Counted from the first letter of the stretch, positions 1-9,083 are shown. The stretch: 64,000 nt of DNA from Azotimanducus sp965220185 (GCA_965220185.1 OZ244807.1:1736001-1800000); one strand, 5' to 3'. Made by a program: numbers and translations. Notes: generated by a model not told the origin, from the letters alone.

Positions 1-1
1 C

Positions 2-289
2 GCAGCAGCAGTTGATGTCTTTTCGCTGATTTTCGTGCATGGCGAGTGCGATGAAGGCTTCCGAACGCACAGCGGACGCATGGGATACGATGCGTTGCGC
101 GTGTCAAAAGAGGTGACAAAGTCTTCCGAGACCTGTGTCTACTCGGTGCTTGATGATGAAGGCGCTCGCTTTCGTGCGACGATCTCGCTTGATGAGATGA
201 ATGGCGTTCGCGCGCCGGTCGAGCTTGACTTTTCTGGCTATCAGCTTGGCCGCTTTCGCTTGCAAGATTTGCAGGTTTACGATGAGTAG
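2..289 (+). CDS. C-terminal part of an unrecognised protein, cut by the window edge
   Basis: The reading frame is open from the first bases of the window to a TAG at 287-289, so the visible 95 residues are the C-terminal part of a longer protein whose start lies outside. A GTG at 35 could also start it, but nothing near it looks like a ribosome-binding site. The residues contain no motif I recognise; they alternate hydrophobic and charged stretches as in a compact beta-rich domain and show no membrane segment. The next gene begins 3 bases after the stop, so the two are probably cotranscribed. No function is assigned. Confidence 0.5.
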   Translation, partial: AAAVDVFSLIFVHGECDEGFRTHSGRMGYDALRVSKEVTKSSETCVYSVLDDEGARFRATISLDEMNGVRAPVELDFSGYQLGRFRLQDLQVYDE

Positions 290-292
290 CGC

Positions 293-1060
293 ATGGATTT
301 GAACTGGACGAGTATCGAGGTGGAAGGTAGATACATGAGGGTGCTTAGCTGTTTGGCTAAGCAAGCCAATACGCCGGCTGTCATCCTCTGCATGCATGCC
401 CCTGGCGTGGATGGCTTCATGGAAGCGATGGCACAAAGGCTTGCTCAAGCGGGCTACTCAGCCTATGTGCCCGACCTCTACTATCGACAAGGGGAAAGCG
501 ACGATGGCCCGCTTGAGCGCATGGGCCGATTGCGAGATGCTGAGCTGGAAGTCGATGTGGCTGCGGTGCAACGCCATGTCGCCGATCAAGGACATTGGCG
601 CATCGCCGCCGCGGGCTTTTGCATGGGTGGTCGAATCGCGCTTATTGCCGCATCGGTGCTACCCTCGCTTGATGCTGTCGTGTCTTTTTACGGCGGATTC
701 ATTCGCGAATCTTGGGGCGAGGGTGCGCCGCCAATTGCGCGTGCGGCGTCAATCACCTGCCCCACGTTTCTGATTGGCGGCAAGGAAGACACCAATCCGT
801 CGCCCGACGACATCACCGACCTCTCACATGCGCTCGATGCGAAAGGCAATCGACCGCAGGTGTCAATATTTGACGACGTTGGCCACGCGTTCCTCAACTT
901 CAGTCGGCCAGGCTACCGAGATGACATCGCAATGCGCGCCTGGCAAGAGTTTGAGCTATTCTTGTCAAGCCATTTGGCAAGCGTTCCTGATCAGACCTTC
1001 CCTAGGAGCCTGCGCCGCAGGAATTCGCGGCTGCAAATCCGCTTCCACTCGTCCCTTTGA
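293..1060 (+). CDS. Dienelactone hydrolase family protein
   Basis: Alpha/beta hydrolase of the dienelactone hydrolase family, 255 residues, expected in the cytoplasm. The nucleophile elbow reads GFCMGG with a cysteine (about Cys110) rather than serine, which is typical of this family; Asp166 (in GGKEDTNPS) and His198 (in DVGHAF) complete a plausible catalytic triad. Family members hydrolyse dienelactones and other esters or thioesters; the substrate cannot be told from sequence. The last 30 or so residues are basic, low in hydrophobics and beyond the usual end of the fold, so the 3' end may be extended relative to relatives. It sits 3 bases after the preceding partial gene and 111 bases before the HisN-like gene. 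Confidence 0.85.
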   Translation: MDLNWTSIEVEGRYMRVLSCLAKQANTPAVILCMHAPGVDGFMEAMAQRLAQAGYSAYVPDLYYRQGESDDGPLERMGRLRDAELEVDVAAVQRHVADQGHWRIAAAGFCMGGRIALIAASVLPSLDAVVSFYGGFIRESWGEGAPPIARAASITCPTFLIGGKEDTNPSPDDITDLSHALDAKGNRPQVSIFDDVGHAFLNFSRPGYRDDIAMRAWQEFELFLSSHLASVPDQTFPRSLRRRNSRLQIRFHSSL

Positions 1061-1171
1061 ACGCTCGATTTCGTCAAATATGACTCGATATTATCCTCAA
1101 TCGACCGTCCAAAGAGACGGCGGAGTCGAATTTTCGCTTGCGCAACTTCCTATGACACAGGACACTAGCCA

Positions 1172-1993
1172 ATGACGTTTGGATTCCACGAGCCTTGTGA
1201 GATTAGCTCTACCGAGAGCGATGCGTATCTCAATTTCGCGATCGAACTTGGCTTGTGCGCTAGCGAAGCAATACTGCCGCACTTTAGGCCCGTGGCAGCG
1301 CGTATTGAGAGCAAGCTCCGGGAGGGCTACGATCCGGTCACGCAAGCTGACCGGGCGGCCGAGGAGGCTATGCGCCGTCTGATTGACGAGCGATTCCCTG
1401 ATCATGGTGTGTTCGGCGAGGAGTTTGGCTTCAGGAAGGGTTCTAAATTAAGTTGGGTTCTCGATCCGGTCGATGGCACGCGCGCGTTTGTGATGGGATT
1501 GCTGCATTGGGGCACGCTGATAGCGCTCTTCAATGGCGAACGCCCTTGTATTGGCGTGTTGCATCAGCCGTTCTTGAAAGAGACTTTCGCTGGCGATGGG
1601 AGGCACGCTTTTCGCATATTCGACGGTGCTCGGCAGGCACTTGCTACTCGCTCATGCACATCGATGAGCGATGCCTTGAGCGCGAGCACTTCACCTGACA
1701 TGTTTGTGGCCGAAGCGCACACTGAAGGATTCAAGCGCGTGCGCGACCGCGCGCGCGACATGCGCTACGGCACGGATTGCTATGCATACGCCATGCTCGC
1801 ATCGGGTCATATCGACCTTATTATTGAAGCGAGCCTGCAAGCCTATGATGTGCAGGCACTCATTCCAATCGTCGAGGGCGCAGGTGGCATGCTGACAACT
1901 TGGGAGGGCGAGAATGCATCGATGGGGGGCGAGATCGTAGCAAGCGGTGACCCAAGACTTCACGAACAAGTACTCAAGGAGCTTCAATCATGA
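1172..1993 (+). CDS. hisN: Inositol-monophosphatase-family phosphatase, HisN-type histidinol-phosphatase likely
   Basis: Mg-dependent, Li-sensitive-type sugar/histidinol phosphatase, 273 residues. The metal-site motifs of the inositol monophosphatase superfamily are all present: FGEE at about 81-84, DPVDGT at about 98-103, and a C-terminal segment near residue 225 where a Tyr-Asp (AYDVQAL) takes the place of the usual Trp-Asp. The spacing and the short insert after DPVDGT resemble HisN histidinol-phosphatases more than SuhB. Histidine biosynthesis is therefore the best guess, but no other his biosynthetic gene is nearby and a role on another phosphate ester is possible. Its stop overlaps the start of the pterin dehydratase gene by 4 bases (ATGA), so the two are translationally coupled. 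Confidence 0.75.
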   Translation: MTFGFHEPCEISSTESDAYLNFAIELGLCASEAILPHFRPVAARIESKLREGYDPVTQADRAAEEAMRRLIDERFPDHGVFGEEFGFRKGSKLSWVLDPVDGTRAFVMGLLHWGTLIALFNGERPCIGVLHQPFLKETFAGDGRHAFRIFDGARQALATRSCTSMSDALSASTSPDMFVAEAHTEGFKRVRDRARDMRYGTDCYAYAMLASGHIDLIIEASLQAYDVQALIPIVEGAGGMLTTWEGENASMGGEIVASGDPRLHEQVLKELQS

Positions 1994-2334
1994 CCAACTT
2001 AGCCGAAGCCTCGTGCGAGGCGTGCAACCAAGATGCGCCGCGCGTTGAGGGCGATGAGCTCTCTACTCTTCTTGCCGAGATTCCTGAATGGCGGCATGAA
2101 TCGGTGGACGGCATCCCGCGACTGAGTCGCGACTATGCGTTTCGGAACTTTGTCGAGGCGCTCGCCTTCACAAACGCTGTCGGCGGGATTGCTGAAGAGC
2201 AAGGGCATCACCCAGCCTTGTTGACCGAGTGGGGCAGCGTGCGCGTCTCGTGGTGGACGCATACGATCAAGGGCGTTCATCGGAATGACTTTGTGATGGC
2301 GGCGAAGACGGACCGGCTGTATATCGTGCGCTAA
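1990..2334 (+). CDS. phhB: 4a-hydroxytetrahydrobiopterin dehydratase (PCD/DCoH)
   Basis: Small pterin-4a-carbinolamine dehydratase, 114 residues, which normally regenerates the pterin cofactor of phenylalanine hydroxylase. The signature is clear: GHHPALLTEW followed by VSWWTHTIKGVHRNDF, which supplies the catalytic histidines and the pterin pocket. No phenylalanine hydroxylase gene (phhA) is present in the window, so either it is elsewhere or the protein has another role; orphan PCDs are widespread. The gene overlaps the HisN-like gene by 4 bases upstream, and its last 68 bases overlap the 3' end of the convergent DAHP synthase gene. Confidence 0.9.
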   Translation: MTNLAEASCEACNQDAPRVEGDELSTLLAEIPEWRHESVDGIPRLSRDYAFRNFVEALAFTNAVGGIAEEQGHHPALLTEWGSVRVSWWTHTIKGVHRNDFVMAAKTDRLYIVR

Positions 2335-3370
2335 CCGCGCTTGCCAGCTTCTCGAGGCAGATTAGACTGTCATCCCAGCCAAGACACGCATCCGTGATGC
2401 TTTGTCCAAAAACAAGATCTTCTCGTTTTTCAAGCGTTTGCTTTCCTTCCACGAGATTGCTTTCAATCATGACACCCATGAGGTGCTGGCCGCCTTGCTC
2501 GAGATAGCCGCACAAGGCGTTGCACACGTCGAGCTGGCGTTTGTATTGCTTTTCGCTGTTGGCGTGACTCATGTCAACCATCAGGCGCGTTGACAAGTCA
2601 GCGGTTCGAAGCCGCTCGGCGCAAGCATCCATGCTGTCCGCATCAAAGTTGGTGCGGCCGCCGCCGCCTCGCAGGATGACGTGACAATCGTCATTGCCTG
2701 TGGTGGAGAAGATTGCTGAGTGGCCGTGTTTGGTGACAGATAGGAATACATGCGGGTGCCGAGCTGAACGCACTGCATCGACGGCAATTTGAATATCGCC
2801 TTGCGTGGAGTTCTTGAACCCCACCGGACAGGAGAGGCCGGAAGCGAGCTGCCTATGGACTTGACTCTCGGTGGTGCGCGCGCCAATCGCCGCCCACGAG
2901 ACGGTGTCGCCGAGATACTGCGGCGAAATGGGATCAAGATATTCGGTGCCTGAGGGCAGGCCGAGCTCGGTGATGTCGCGAAGCAGTGCGCGGCCTCGTC
3001 TCAGCCCTTCGTTGATGTCGCAGGAGTCATTCAGATGCGGATCGTTCAGCAGCCCTTTCCAGCCGATGATCGTGCGCGGCTTTTCGAAGTAGACGCGCAT
3101 GACGATCAGAAGTTCGTCTTCGAAGCGCACAGCCTGTTCGTGCAGGCGTTCAGCGTAGACAAGCGCGGCTTTCGGGTCGTGAATCGAGCAGGGTCCGATG
3201 ATTACCAGAAGGCGCGGGTCATGCCCGCGCAGCATGTCGCGAATCTGCTGGCGCGCTTCGAATACGACTTTTGATGAGCGTTCGCTTACCGGCAGTTCCG
3301 CGACGAGCTCCGCTGGTGCGATGGCCTCTTCTTGGCCCGCAATGCGGGTGTCGTCGGTGATGTATTTCAT
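2267..3370 (-). CDS. aroG: 3-deoxy-7-phosphoheptulonate synthase, class I
   Basis: DAHP synthase of the class I AroF/G/H type, 367 residues from the ATG at 3370; it condenses phosphoenolpyruvate and erythrose-4-phosphate as the first step of the shikimate pathway. Recognisable blocks are IIGPCSIHDP, RVYFEKPRT with GWKGL, LPSGTEYLDPI, GARTTESQ, PVGFKNST and VDMSHANS, which carry the metal and substrate ligands. The frame is open further upstream, but that part overlaps the methylase gene and lacks family similarity, so 3370 is preferred. Which feedback amino acid it senses cannot be decided. It lies 16 bases downstream of the methylase stop on the same strand and converges on phhB with overlapping 3' ends. 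Confidence 0.92.
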   Translation of the reverse strand: MKYITDDTRIAGQEEAIAPAELVAELPVSERSSKVVFEARQQIRDMLRGHDPRLLVIIGPCSIHDPKAALVYAERLHEQAVRFEDELLIVMRVYFEKPRTIIGWKGLLNDPHLNDSCDINEGLRRGRALLRDITELGLPSGTEYLDPISPQYLGDTVSWAAIGARTTESQVHRQLASGLSCPVGFKNSTQGDIQIAVDAVRSARHPHVFLSVTKHGHSAIFSTTGNDDCHVILRGGGGRTNFDADSMDACAERLRTADLSTRLMVDMSHANSEKQYKRQLDVCNALCGYLEQGGQHLMGVMIESNLVEGKQTLEKREDLVFGQSITDACLGWDDSLICLEKLASAVSARYTAGPSSPPSQSHSDERP

Positions 3371-3386
3371 GGATGTTGTCTCATGA

Positions 3387-6266
3387 CTATTGAGCCTTTG
3401 GTGGCTTGGTGTTTTTGCCGCCATGAACCGATGGTTCACAGCACCATTTGGTTCGTAAAATATCTAATTTCTCAAGATGTTTCATAGGGATGCCAAGAAT
3501 TTCGAAGACTCGCTCGTCGAGAAGCTTTCTTGGGTTGTCTCGGTAGGCTTCATTGGCCGGCCGGAAGCGCCGGACTCGCAGTTCTTCAAAGGCGTCTTCG
3601 AACTGTTTGAGCTGGGTACGCTCAAGCGCTGTGCAGTCAAGGGTCGGAAAATCAGGTAGCTTGCCAATGGTGAGGCAGGCGCGGCCTTGCTGTTGTCGAG
3701 TGCCATGCCACCAGAAGATCATCAGCCCTAAGGTTGAGTTGCCCCACAGCAGCAGAGGCAATTCGTAGCGCTCATCAACTGGCAGCAAGCTCGGCCAAGC
3801 CCGACCACCTAGCGCCTCGTCGGGCGTAAGGCATACCGCCATGGACTGCGAATTGAGTCGGAAATCGAGGTTGTGATGCAGTCGCGAGGCATATTTCTGC
3901 CATGTCTCGACAGCCCGCTGCTCGCTGCCTTCTCTAGCGATGCCTTCCGTGTCTGGCTGAACAACGAATTGCCGCTCCCTATCCGCATTGTGCGCCCACA
4001 GTGCGGGATAGGTCGGTACGCCGCTGTCTCGAATGGCTTCAATATCAAACGCGCCTCTGCCGCCGCTGCCGTTGATATCTCGATGCACCGGTCCTCGCGT
4101 TGCCACGTTCTTCATGCGCGTCAAAGGCACCTTATACGAGGCGCGAACACGCGGCAACAAGAGCGTGCCCTCGCACAAACCTATGAGCGAATCGATCAAG
4201 CTGGAGTCGCGAACGCCAGCAGGATAGAACGCTGCATCAGTCTTATAGGGCGTGAAGCGCATATGTCCTTTGGCGAACTCGTGGGCCTGAAGGCGAGTTT
4301 GCGGCCTTTGGGTCAAGTTTGCGTATTGCACCGTCTTCGAATGCGGCCCGCCGCCGTCAGTTTTAGTCGCAAGCACGAGGCATTCCGCCATGCCAGTGTC
4401 AGCCGAAAAAGCGCGATCGGTCTCGCCTGATGCGGCAATGGACACGACCTGGATATCTCGATAATTGCGGGCAAGCGCGTCGCGGGCGTTGCTCCAACTC
4501 TCGCCAGAGACAAACGAGAAGGGTAAGACCAGTGCGAGGACACCGCCTTCCTTGAGCTTGTCGTGGGCGAGGTCCATGAAGTTGGAGGCGAGGCCCGCAT
4601 TTCCATGCCCGAACTGTCTGCCCTTTTGCGCCTTCAGCCGACTGGCCATTTCGCGCTGCTCGTCCTTGGATGTCGCAAAGCCTGCAAACGAAGGCACGGG
4701 CACCTCGAGTTCGCCTTCGTGGTTGGTGGGTCTCGTGAATGGTGGATTCATAATCACCAAGTCGAAGGTGCCATGCCCGACTGGGAACCCTCTTCGGTCT
4801 CCAACCGGCCTCGTGCCAGTGCCTGACATTCGGTGCCCCGACATTTCGATTTCGGCATCGGCACCACTTTGCGTAAAGAGGTTCATCGCACTCAACTCGG
4901 TTGTTCGCAAGTCGAGCGCACCGATATAGATTCTGTTGCGGTCCGCTTGAATACGCTTGGAAACTGCTTCATCGGTGCCGTAAGGCATGACATGTACCAG
5001 CGAATCGTGGTAGATGACTTCCGGATGCGCGCTGGACAGCATCGATGTCGCAAGATGCGCTGCTGCTGGCATGATATCCGTCCCCACAAACACGTTTTCC
5101 ATGAAGTGTTGGTGCAGCGCTTGGTCATCGAACCCGGAGCGCCGTATTTTGCGGTAGACCGCGGTCTGCACTGCGGACAGCAGTGTGCCTGTGCCGCAAG
5201 CAAAGTCGGCGACCTTGAGCCTTTTCACCGATGCCTCATCCGTCCAATCTACTTGGATCCGAGCAACGGCAAGCTCCGCGAGCAGCGCGGCAGATTCTGG
5301 CAGCGTGTAAAAGGTCGCGAGGAACTTTCGGTCGGCAATGAGCGTTTGGAACATTCGTGCGGCAAGGTCATGGAACGTCGTGGCGCCCAGTTTCTTGAGC
5401 GCAGTTGCCACCATGTTGGCCCTATCCATGAGCTCGATAGCGTCCCGCGTGACGAGCTGATAGGCGAGGTCGTGCGCAAGGCTAAAAATTGGCCAGTAAT
5501 TGACCTCCAGTATCTTCTTCCAATTTTGCTTGACCACTCGGGGATCGAAGGTGCTTAGCGGGCCGAGTGCGCTCTCGACGGTGGGTATCCCTGTCCGCCC
5601 TTCGATCGCATGGTGAAACACAAACGCATTGACGATGATCGCGACAGCCATCCTCACTGTCTGCTCGCCAGGCGCCTGGTGTAGGACATCTCCAAGCGCA
5701 TCGAGTGGTGCGAAGGTCCGGCGAAGCACATTGGTTGCCTGATATACGCCCAGCCACAGGGTTTCGCTGCCCTCGGCAATGCGTTTCTCGGAGAGCGAAG
5801 CGATTTCGACGGCATCGGCAAGGTCATCGACATTGCCTTCGAGCCATCCACTTTGCCATTTTGGCCAGCGGATGATCTGTCTCGCCGTGGCTAGCTGGTA
5901 GATGGCGTACTTGAAGCGAGATTCGGCAATGCCAGCGGCCGTGAGGCCCGGCGGCCATTTCACGACGATCCCCGCCTCTATGGACGTACCTGACTCGCCG
6001 ATGCGAAGACCGATACGCTCCCTTATTTGGTTGTGCAGCAGTTTGTTGGCACCTGATGCATCAGATTTTGTTTCTATGGCGACTGGCTGTGCACCGGGAG
6101 AATCCACCAGCACGTCGATCTTGAGCGCGCGCTTTCCTTGAATTGTGCCGCTGGAGTCTATGTGAACGTTTCCCTCGTTCCACAGCGGGTGGCGCTCGAT
6201 GAGTAACTCGCCGAGCTTGGCATTGAGCACTTCTTCGCGCTGTTTGGGTTTAAACATGTCGGGCAT
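3387..6266 (-). CDS. Solitary restriction-modification-like protein: N-terminal nuclease-like domain fused to N6-adenine DNA methylase
   Basis: Large protein of about 959 residues from the ATG at 6266 (another ATG lies at 6257). The N-terminal 100 residues hold a PD-(D/E)xK-like pattern: Asp51 in KIDVLVD and Glu65-x-Lys67 in VAIETKS. A helical linker follows, then an N6-adenine methyltransferase core with an F-Y-T-L-P motif near 319-323, the SAM-binding motif DFACGTGTLL near 354-363 and the catalytic NPPF near 507-510. The remaining 400 residues probably include a target-recognition domain. This is the architecture of single-chain type IIG or Eco57I-like enzymes. No separate specificity, helicase or nuclease gene adjoins it; it is wedged between purN and aroG on the same strand. 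Cleavage activity and target are unknown. Confidence 0.75.
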   Translation of the reverse strand: MPDMFKPKQREEVLNAKLGELLIERHPLWNEGNVHIDSSGTIQGKRALKIDVLVDSPGAQPVAIETKSDASGANKLLHNQIRERIGLRIGESGTSIEAGIVVKWPPGLTAAGIAESRFKYAIYQLATARQIIRWPKWQSGWLEGNVDDLADAVEIASLSEKRIAEGSETLWLGVYQATNVLRRTFAPLDALGDVLHQAPGEQTVRMAVAIIVNAFVFHHAIEGRTGIPTVESALGPLSTFDPRVVKQNWKKILEVNYWPIFSLAHDLAYQLVTRDAIELMDRANMVATALKKLGATTFHDLAARMFQTLIADRKFLATFYTLPESAALLAELAVARIQVDWTDEASVKRLKVADFACGTGTLLSAVQTAVYRKIRRSGFDDQALHQHFMENVFVGTDIMPAAAHLATSMLSSAHPEVIYHDSLVHVMPYGTDEAVSKRIQADRNRIYIGALDLRTTELSAMNLFTQSGADAEIEMSGHRMSGTGTRPVGDRRGFPVGHGTFDLVIMNPPFTRPTNHEGELEVPVPSFAGFATSKDEQREMASRLKAQKGRQFGHGNAGLASNFMDLAHDKLKEGGVLALVLPFSFVSGESWSNARDALARNYRDIQVVSIAASGETDRAFSADTGMAECLVLATKTDGGGPHSKTVQYANLTQRPQTRLQAHEFAKGHMRFTPYKTDAAFYPAGVRDSSLIDSLIGLCEGTLLLPRVRASYKVPLTRMKNVATRGPVHRDINGSGGRGAFDIEAIRDSGVPTYPALWAHNADRERQFVVQPDTEGIAREGSEQRAVETWQKYASRLHHNLDFRLNSQSMAVCLTPDEALGGRAWPSLLPVDERYELPLLLWGNSTLGLMIFWWHGTRQQQGRACLTIGKLPDFPTLDCTALERTQLKQFEDAFEELRVRRFRPANEAYRDNPRKLLDERVFEILGIPMKHLEKLDILRTKWCCEPSVHGGKNTKPPKAQ

Positions 6267-6288
6267 CGGGCCATTCACTCGCCGAGGG

Positions 6289-6918
6289 TTACAAGTATAT
6301 ATCTTTAAGCAAAGCATCGAGCGCTTCAATGAGCAATTGATGCTCGCCCGCTTTGACCCGAGTTTCAAGCGATTCGGCAGTGTCGCTTGGGAGAACTGGA
6401 ATCGAGTTCTGCTTGATGACGGGGCCTCGATCATATACTTCGTCCACGTAATGGATGGTGGAGCCGGTCACGGTGTCTCTTGAACGCAGGACAGCTTCAT
6501 GAACGCGGCGCCCGTAGAACCCTTGTCCGCCGTATTTTGGCAACAGGGCAGGGTGGCAGTTGATGATCCGGCTTCGAAATGCGTCGAGCATCGCCGGGCC
6601 AATGAGCCGCATGTAGCCCGTCAGCACGACGAGGTCCATCTTGGCGTCCTTCAGCGCATCTGCCATCGCCTTGTCAAGCGATGTTGAATCGCCATGAGTT
6701 TGGCGGCTCATGTGCCGCGCTGCGATACCGTGCTTGGCTGCACGGACAAGCGCGCCCGAATGACCGTTGTTGCTGACGACGATGCCGACCTCAGCGTTCA
6801 GGCGGCCAGTTTCGCAGGCATCGATCACTGCCTGCATGAGGCTGCCTTCGTGCGATGCGAGCAGCGCGAGCCTGGCTTTGGTCACGGAGACGGCCTCATG
6901 CGTGCTTGGCTCATGCAC
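6289..6918 (-). CDS. purN: Phosphoribosylglycinamide formyltransferase
   Basis: GAR transformylase, about 209 residues, which transfers a formyl group from 10-formyltetrahydrofolate in step three of purine biosynthesis. The family signature INCHPALLPKYGGQGFYG is intact and includes the catalytic Asn and His; the conserved Asp is in HYVDEVYDRGP. The GTG at 6918 overlaps the stop of the upstream MaoC-like gene by 8 bases; a second GTG at 6885 would begin just before the first beta strand (KARLALLAS) and gives 198 residues, so the start is uncertain. Its usual partner purM is not in the window. Downstream, 22 bases separate it from the nuclease-methylase gene. Confidence 0.92.
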   Translation of the reverse strand: MHEPSTHEAVSVTKARLALLASHEGSLMQAVIDACETGRLNAEVGIVVSNNGHSGALVRAAKHGIAARHMSRQTHGDSTSLDKAMADALKDAKMDLVVLTGYMRLIGPAMLDAFRSRIINCHPALLPKYGGQGFYGRRVHEAVLRSRDTVTGSTIHYVDEVYDRGPVIKQNSIPVLPSDTAESLETRVKAGEHQLLIEALDALLKDIYL

Positions 6919-7729
6919 GATTGATCAGGAAATTCGCTGTGTGCCAGATCTCCATATGTGGTGCGTCTCCGTCGAGCACCGCGATATATAGGCGCAGATA
7001 CTCATTGCCTCGGCGCCGCCATTTGATCTCCGGCATTGCGAGCAAGCGATATGTCCGGTCCACGCAGAGCGTCTGGCGCGTGACGAACTTGGTCTCTAAA
7101 TGAAGCCACGCGGGCATGACGAAGCGTCCAGTGAGCGCGCGATTGGCAAGATCCATCCACAGTCGCGGATGGATCAAGCCGGTCTCCCACAGCGAAAGAT
7201 CCTTCGCGTGCGCACCAGCGGATGTGACGTTCTCTTCAAGATGAGGTGTCCAGGCGATTTCCGAGAAGGCTTCGCCCGGGCGAACGCCGCTCCAGCGGAT
7301 CTCGCGGCGAACAGACTTGCGATTCGGCGCTTGCGCTCGCCCGAGGGGATAAGGTTCCGGCAACTGTTCGAGAAAACGAATGCCGAGCGTGGAAAGCAAG
7401 GTGCCATTCGTGTTCCGACAGGTGATACAGAGATTTTCCTTGCTGCTTGCCTTCGGATCGAGGCCGATATGAAGCTCATCGCCGTCGTAGGCCGGACGAA
7501 TCAGTCGCATGTTGATCTCGGTGTTAGCAAGCCAAGTCTCTTCAAGGGCTTGCGTGACGACTTCGCTCATGTGCCCGAACAAGTGCGCCCCGGATACCAA
7601 GGCGCCGTCAAAGCCATGCTCGTGCGCCACATCGTCCGAGTGAATACGATTGACGGTATTGCTATCTTCGTTGATCGCATAGGCGGTCAAAGAAGATGAC
7701 GAGAGCTTTTTCAATGGGTTAGCTGCCAT
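6911..7729 (-). CDS. MaoC-like double-hotdog acyl dehydratase
   Basis: Protein of 272 residues resembling MaoC-type enoyl-CoA hydratases or acyl dehydratases. The hydratase motif is partly visible near residues 26-55: NRIHSDDVAHEHGFDGALVS followed by GAHLFGHM, in which Asp and His of the catalytic dyad can be matched. Its length suggests two hotdog folds, the second probably degenerate. The substrate is unknown; the neighbouring TRAP transporter, with which it overlaps by 11 bases, suggests the pair handles an imported carboxylate, but that is inference. Its 3' end overlaps the GTG of purN by 8 bases, so it belongs to the same minus-strand transcription unit. Confidence 0.65.
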   Translation of the reverse strand: MAANPLKKLSSSSLTAYAINEDSNTVNRIHSDDVAHEHGFDGALVSGAHLFGHMSEVVTQALEETWLANTEINMRLIRPAYDGDELHIGLDPKASSKENLCITCRNTNGTLLSTLGIRFLEQLPEPYPLGRAQAPNRKSVRREIRWSGVRPGEAFSEIAWTPHLEENVTSAGAHAKDLSLWETGLIHPRLWMDLANRALTGRFVMPAWLHLETKFVTRQTLCVDRTYRLLAMPEIKWRRRGNEYLRLYIAVLDGDAPHMEIWHTANFLINRA

Positions 7730-9074
7730 ATGCTTGTCCTGGAAGCCATGTCACGAGCCCTTGGAACTGAAAAATAATGACCATGCCAAGGAGTTGCAAG
7801 AGGATAAACGGTGTGACGCCTCGATACACACTGCCAATATCCACCTCCGGCGGCGCGACGCCTTTGAGATAAAAGATAGCAAAGCCGACTGGCGGCGTCA
7901 GGAAACTCGTCTGCAGGCACACTGCGAAGAGCACGGTGAACCACACTGGGTCGAATTCCAAGCTTTGCACAACGGGTGCCACTAATGGCAATACTATCAA
8001 TGTTATTTCGATCCAATCCAAGAAGAATCCGAGGAAGAATGTGAACAGCAGTATGGCGATGACGATCCCTTCTGGCGAAAAGGGCAGTCCAAGCAGCACG
8101 CGTTCCATGAGTTCATCGCCGCCGAGTCCGCGTAGTACCAGTGAATACGCCGTCGCGCCGACCAATGTTGCAAATATGAAGCCTGTTGTTTTGCTTGTTT
8201 CAACAAGGACTTCCTTCAAGACAGGTCGATTCAGGCGGCGATTGACACCGGCAAGAAGTACTGCGCCTAGTGCGCCAACGCCAGCCGCTTCTGTTGGGGT
8301 GGCGATGCCTAGGAAAATGCTGCCGAGGACCGCGAGAATAAGCGCGGCTGGTGGCAGGATCGCCATCATTAGCTGGCTGATCGCTCGCATATCAAGGCGC
8401 GCCTCCTGCGGCGAGGCAGGCGCCACATCAGGCTGCAGAGCGCCGCGCAGCACGATATACAGGCTGTACATGAGCGCGAGCATGAGGCCCGGAAACACCG
8501 CGCCGAGGAACAAATCGCCCACACCCATCGCCATGCGGTCCGCCATGAGCACGAGCATGATGCTCGGCGGAATAAGGATGCCGAGCGTGCCAACGGCGCA
8601 GACCGTCCCTGAAGCAAGGCTTTTGTCGTAGCCTTGCTTGAGCATGATCGGCAAGCCAAGCAATGTCAGCAGGACGACTGATGCGCCAATGATGCCGGTG
8701 GTCGCGGCGAGGAGCACGCCAATAAACGTGACACTCAATGCAAGTCCACCACGAAGGCGCCCAAAAAGCTTTGAAAAATGCGTCATCAAGCGCTCTGAGA
8801 TACCGGACTTGTCGAGCATCAGCCCCATGAAGATGAACATGGGCAGCGCCACCATGACCCAGTTCTCCATGATGTTCCAGATGCGCTCGACGCTCAGCGA
8901 GAAGTAGCGCCAGTCGACACCTGTGACGATGCCAAGGTCGATTTCTGCGACGATCGCAATGGCGGTGAAGGCGACTGCGAGACCTGCGAGGAGCCATGCG
9001 ACCGGAAACCCCGTGAAGACGAGTCCAATAAACGCAAGGAACATGAAAATGGCGAGGACTTCGTTCAGCGGCAT
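7719..9074 (-). CDS. dctM: TRAP transporter large permease (DctM type)
   Basis: Integral inner-membrane subunit, 451 residues, with about a dozen hydrophobic segments and the repeated glycine/proline-rich loops of the DctM family (for example GLPIMLKQGYDKSLASG and GTLGILIPPS near residues 141-173, and TPTEAAGVGALGA around 256). With DctQ and DctP it drives sodium- or proton-coupled uptake of a carboxylate-type solute. An AGGA sequence lies 7 bases before the ATG at 9074. It is the third transporter gene in the order P-Q-M, 9 bases after dctQ, and overlaps the downstream MaoC-like gene by 11 bases. Confidence 0.93.
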   Translation of the reverse strand: MPLNEVLAIFMFLAFIGLVFTGFPVAWLLAGLAVAFTAIAIVAEIDLGIVTGVDWRYFSLSVERIWNIMENWVMVALPMFIFMGLMLDKSGISERLMTHFSKLFGRLRGGLALSVTFIGVLLAATTGIIGASVVLLTLLGLPIMLKQGYDKSLASGTVCAVGTLGILIPPSIMLVLMADRMAMGVGDLFLGAVFPGLMLALMYSLYIVLRGALQPDVAPASPQEARLDMRAISQLMMAILPPAALILAVLGSIFLGIATPTEAAGVGALGAVLLAGVNRRLNRPVLKEVLVETSKTTGFIFATLVGATAYSLVLRGLGGDELMERVLLGLPFSPEGIVIAILLFTFFLGFFLDWIEITLIVLPLVAPVVQSLEFDPVWFTVLFAVCLQTSFLTPPVGFAIFYLKGVAPPEVDIGSVYRGVTPFILLQLLGMVIIFQFQGLVTWLPGQAYGS

Positions 9075-9083
9075 CGTGAAGTC

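Noticed and set aside
4833..5558. Long plus-strand open frame of 241 codons inside the nuclease-methylase gene
   Set aside because: It is antisense to a gene with clear methylase motifs, shows no domain of its own and has no start signal.
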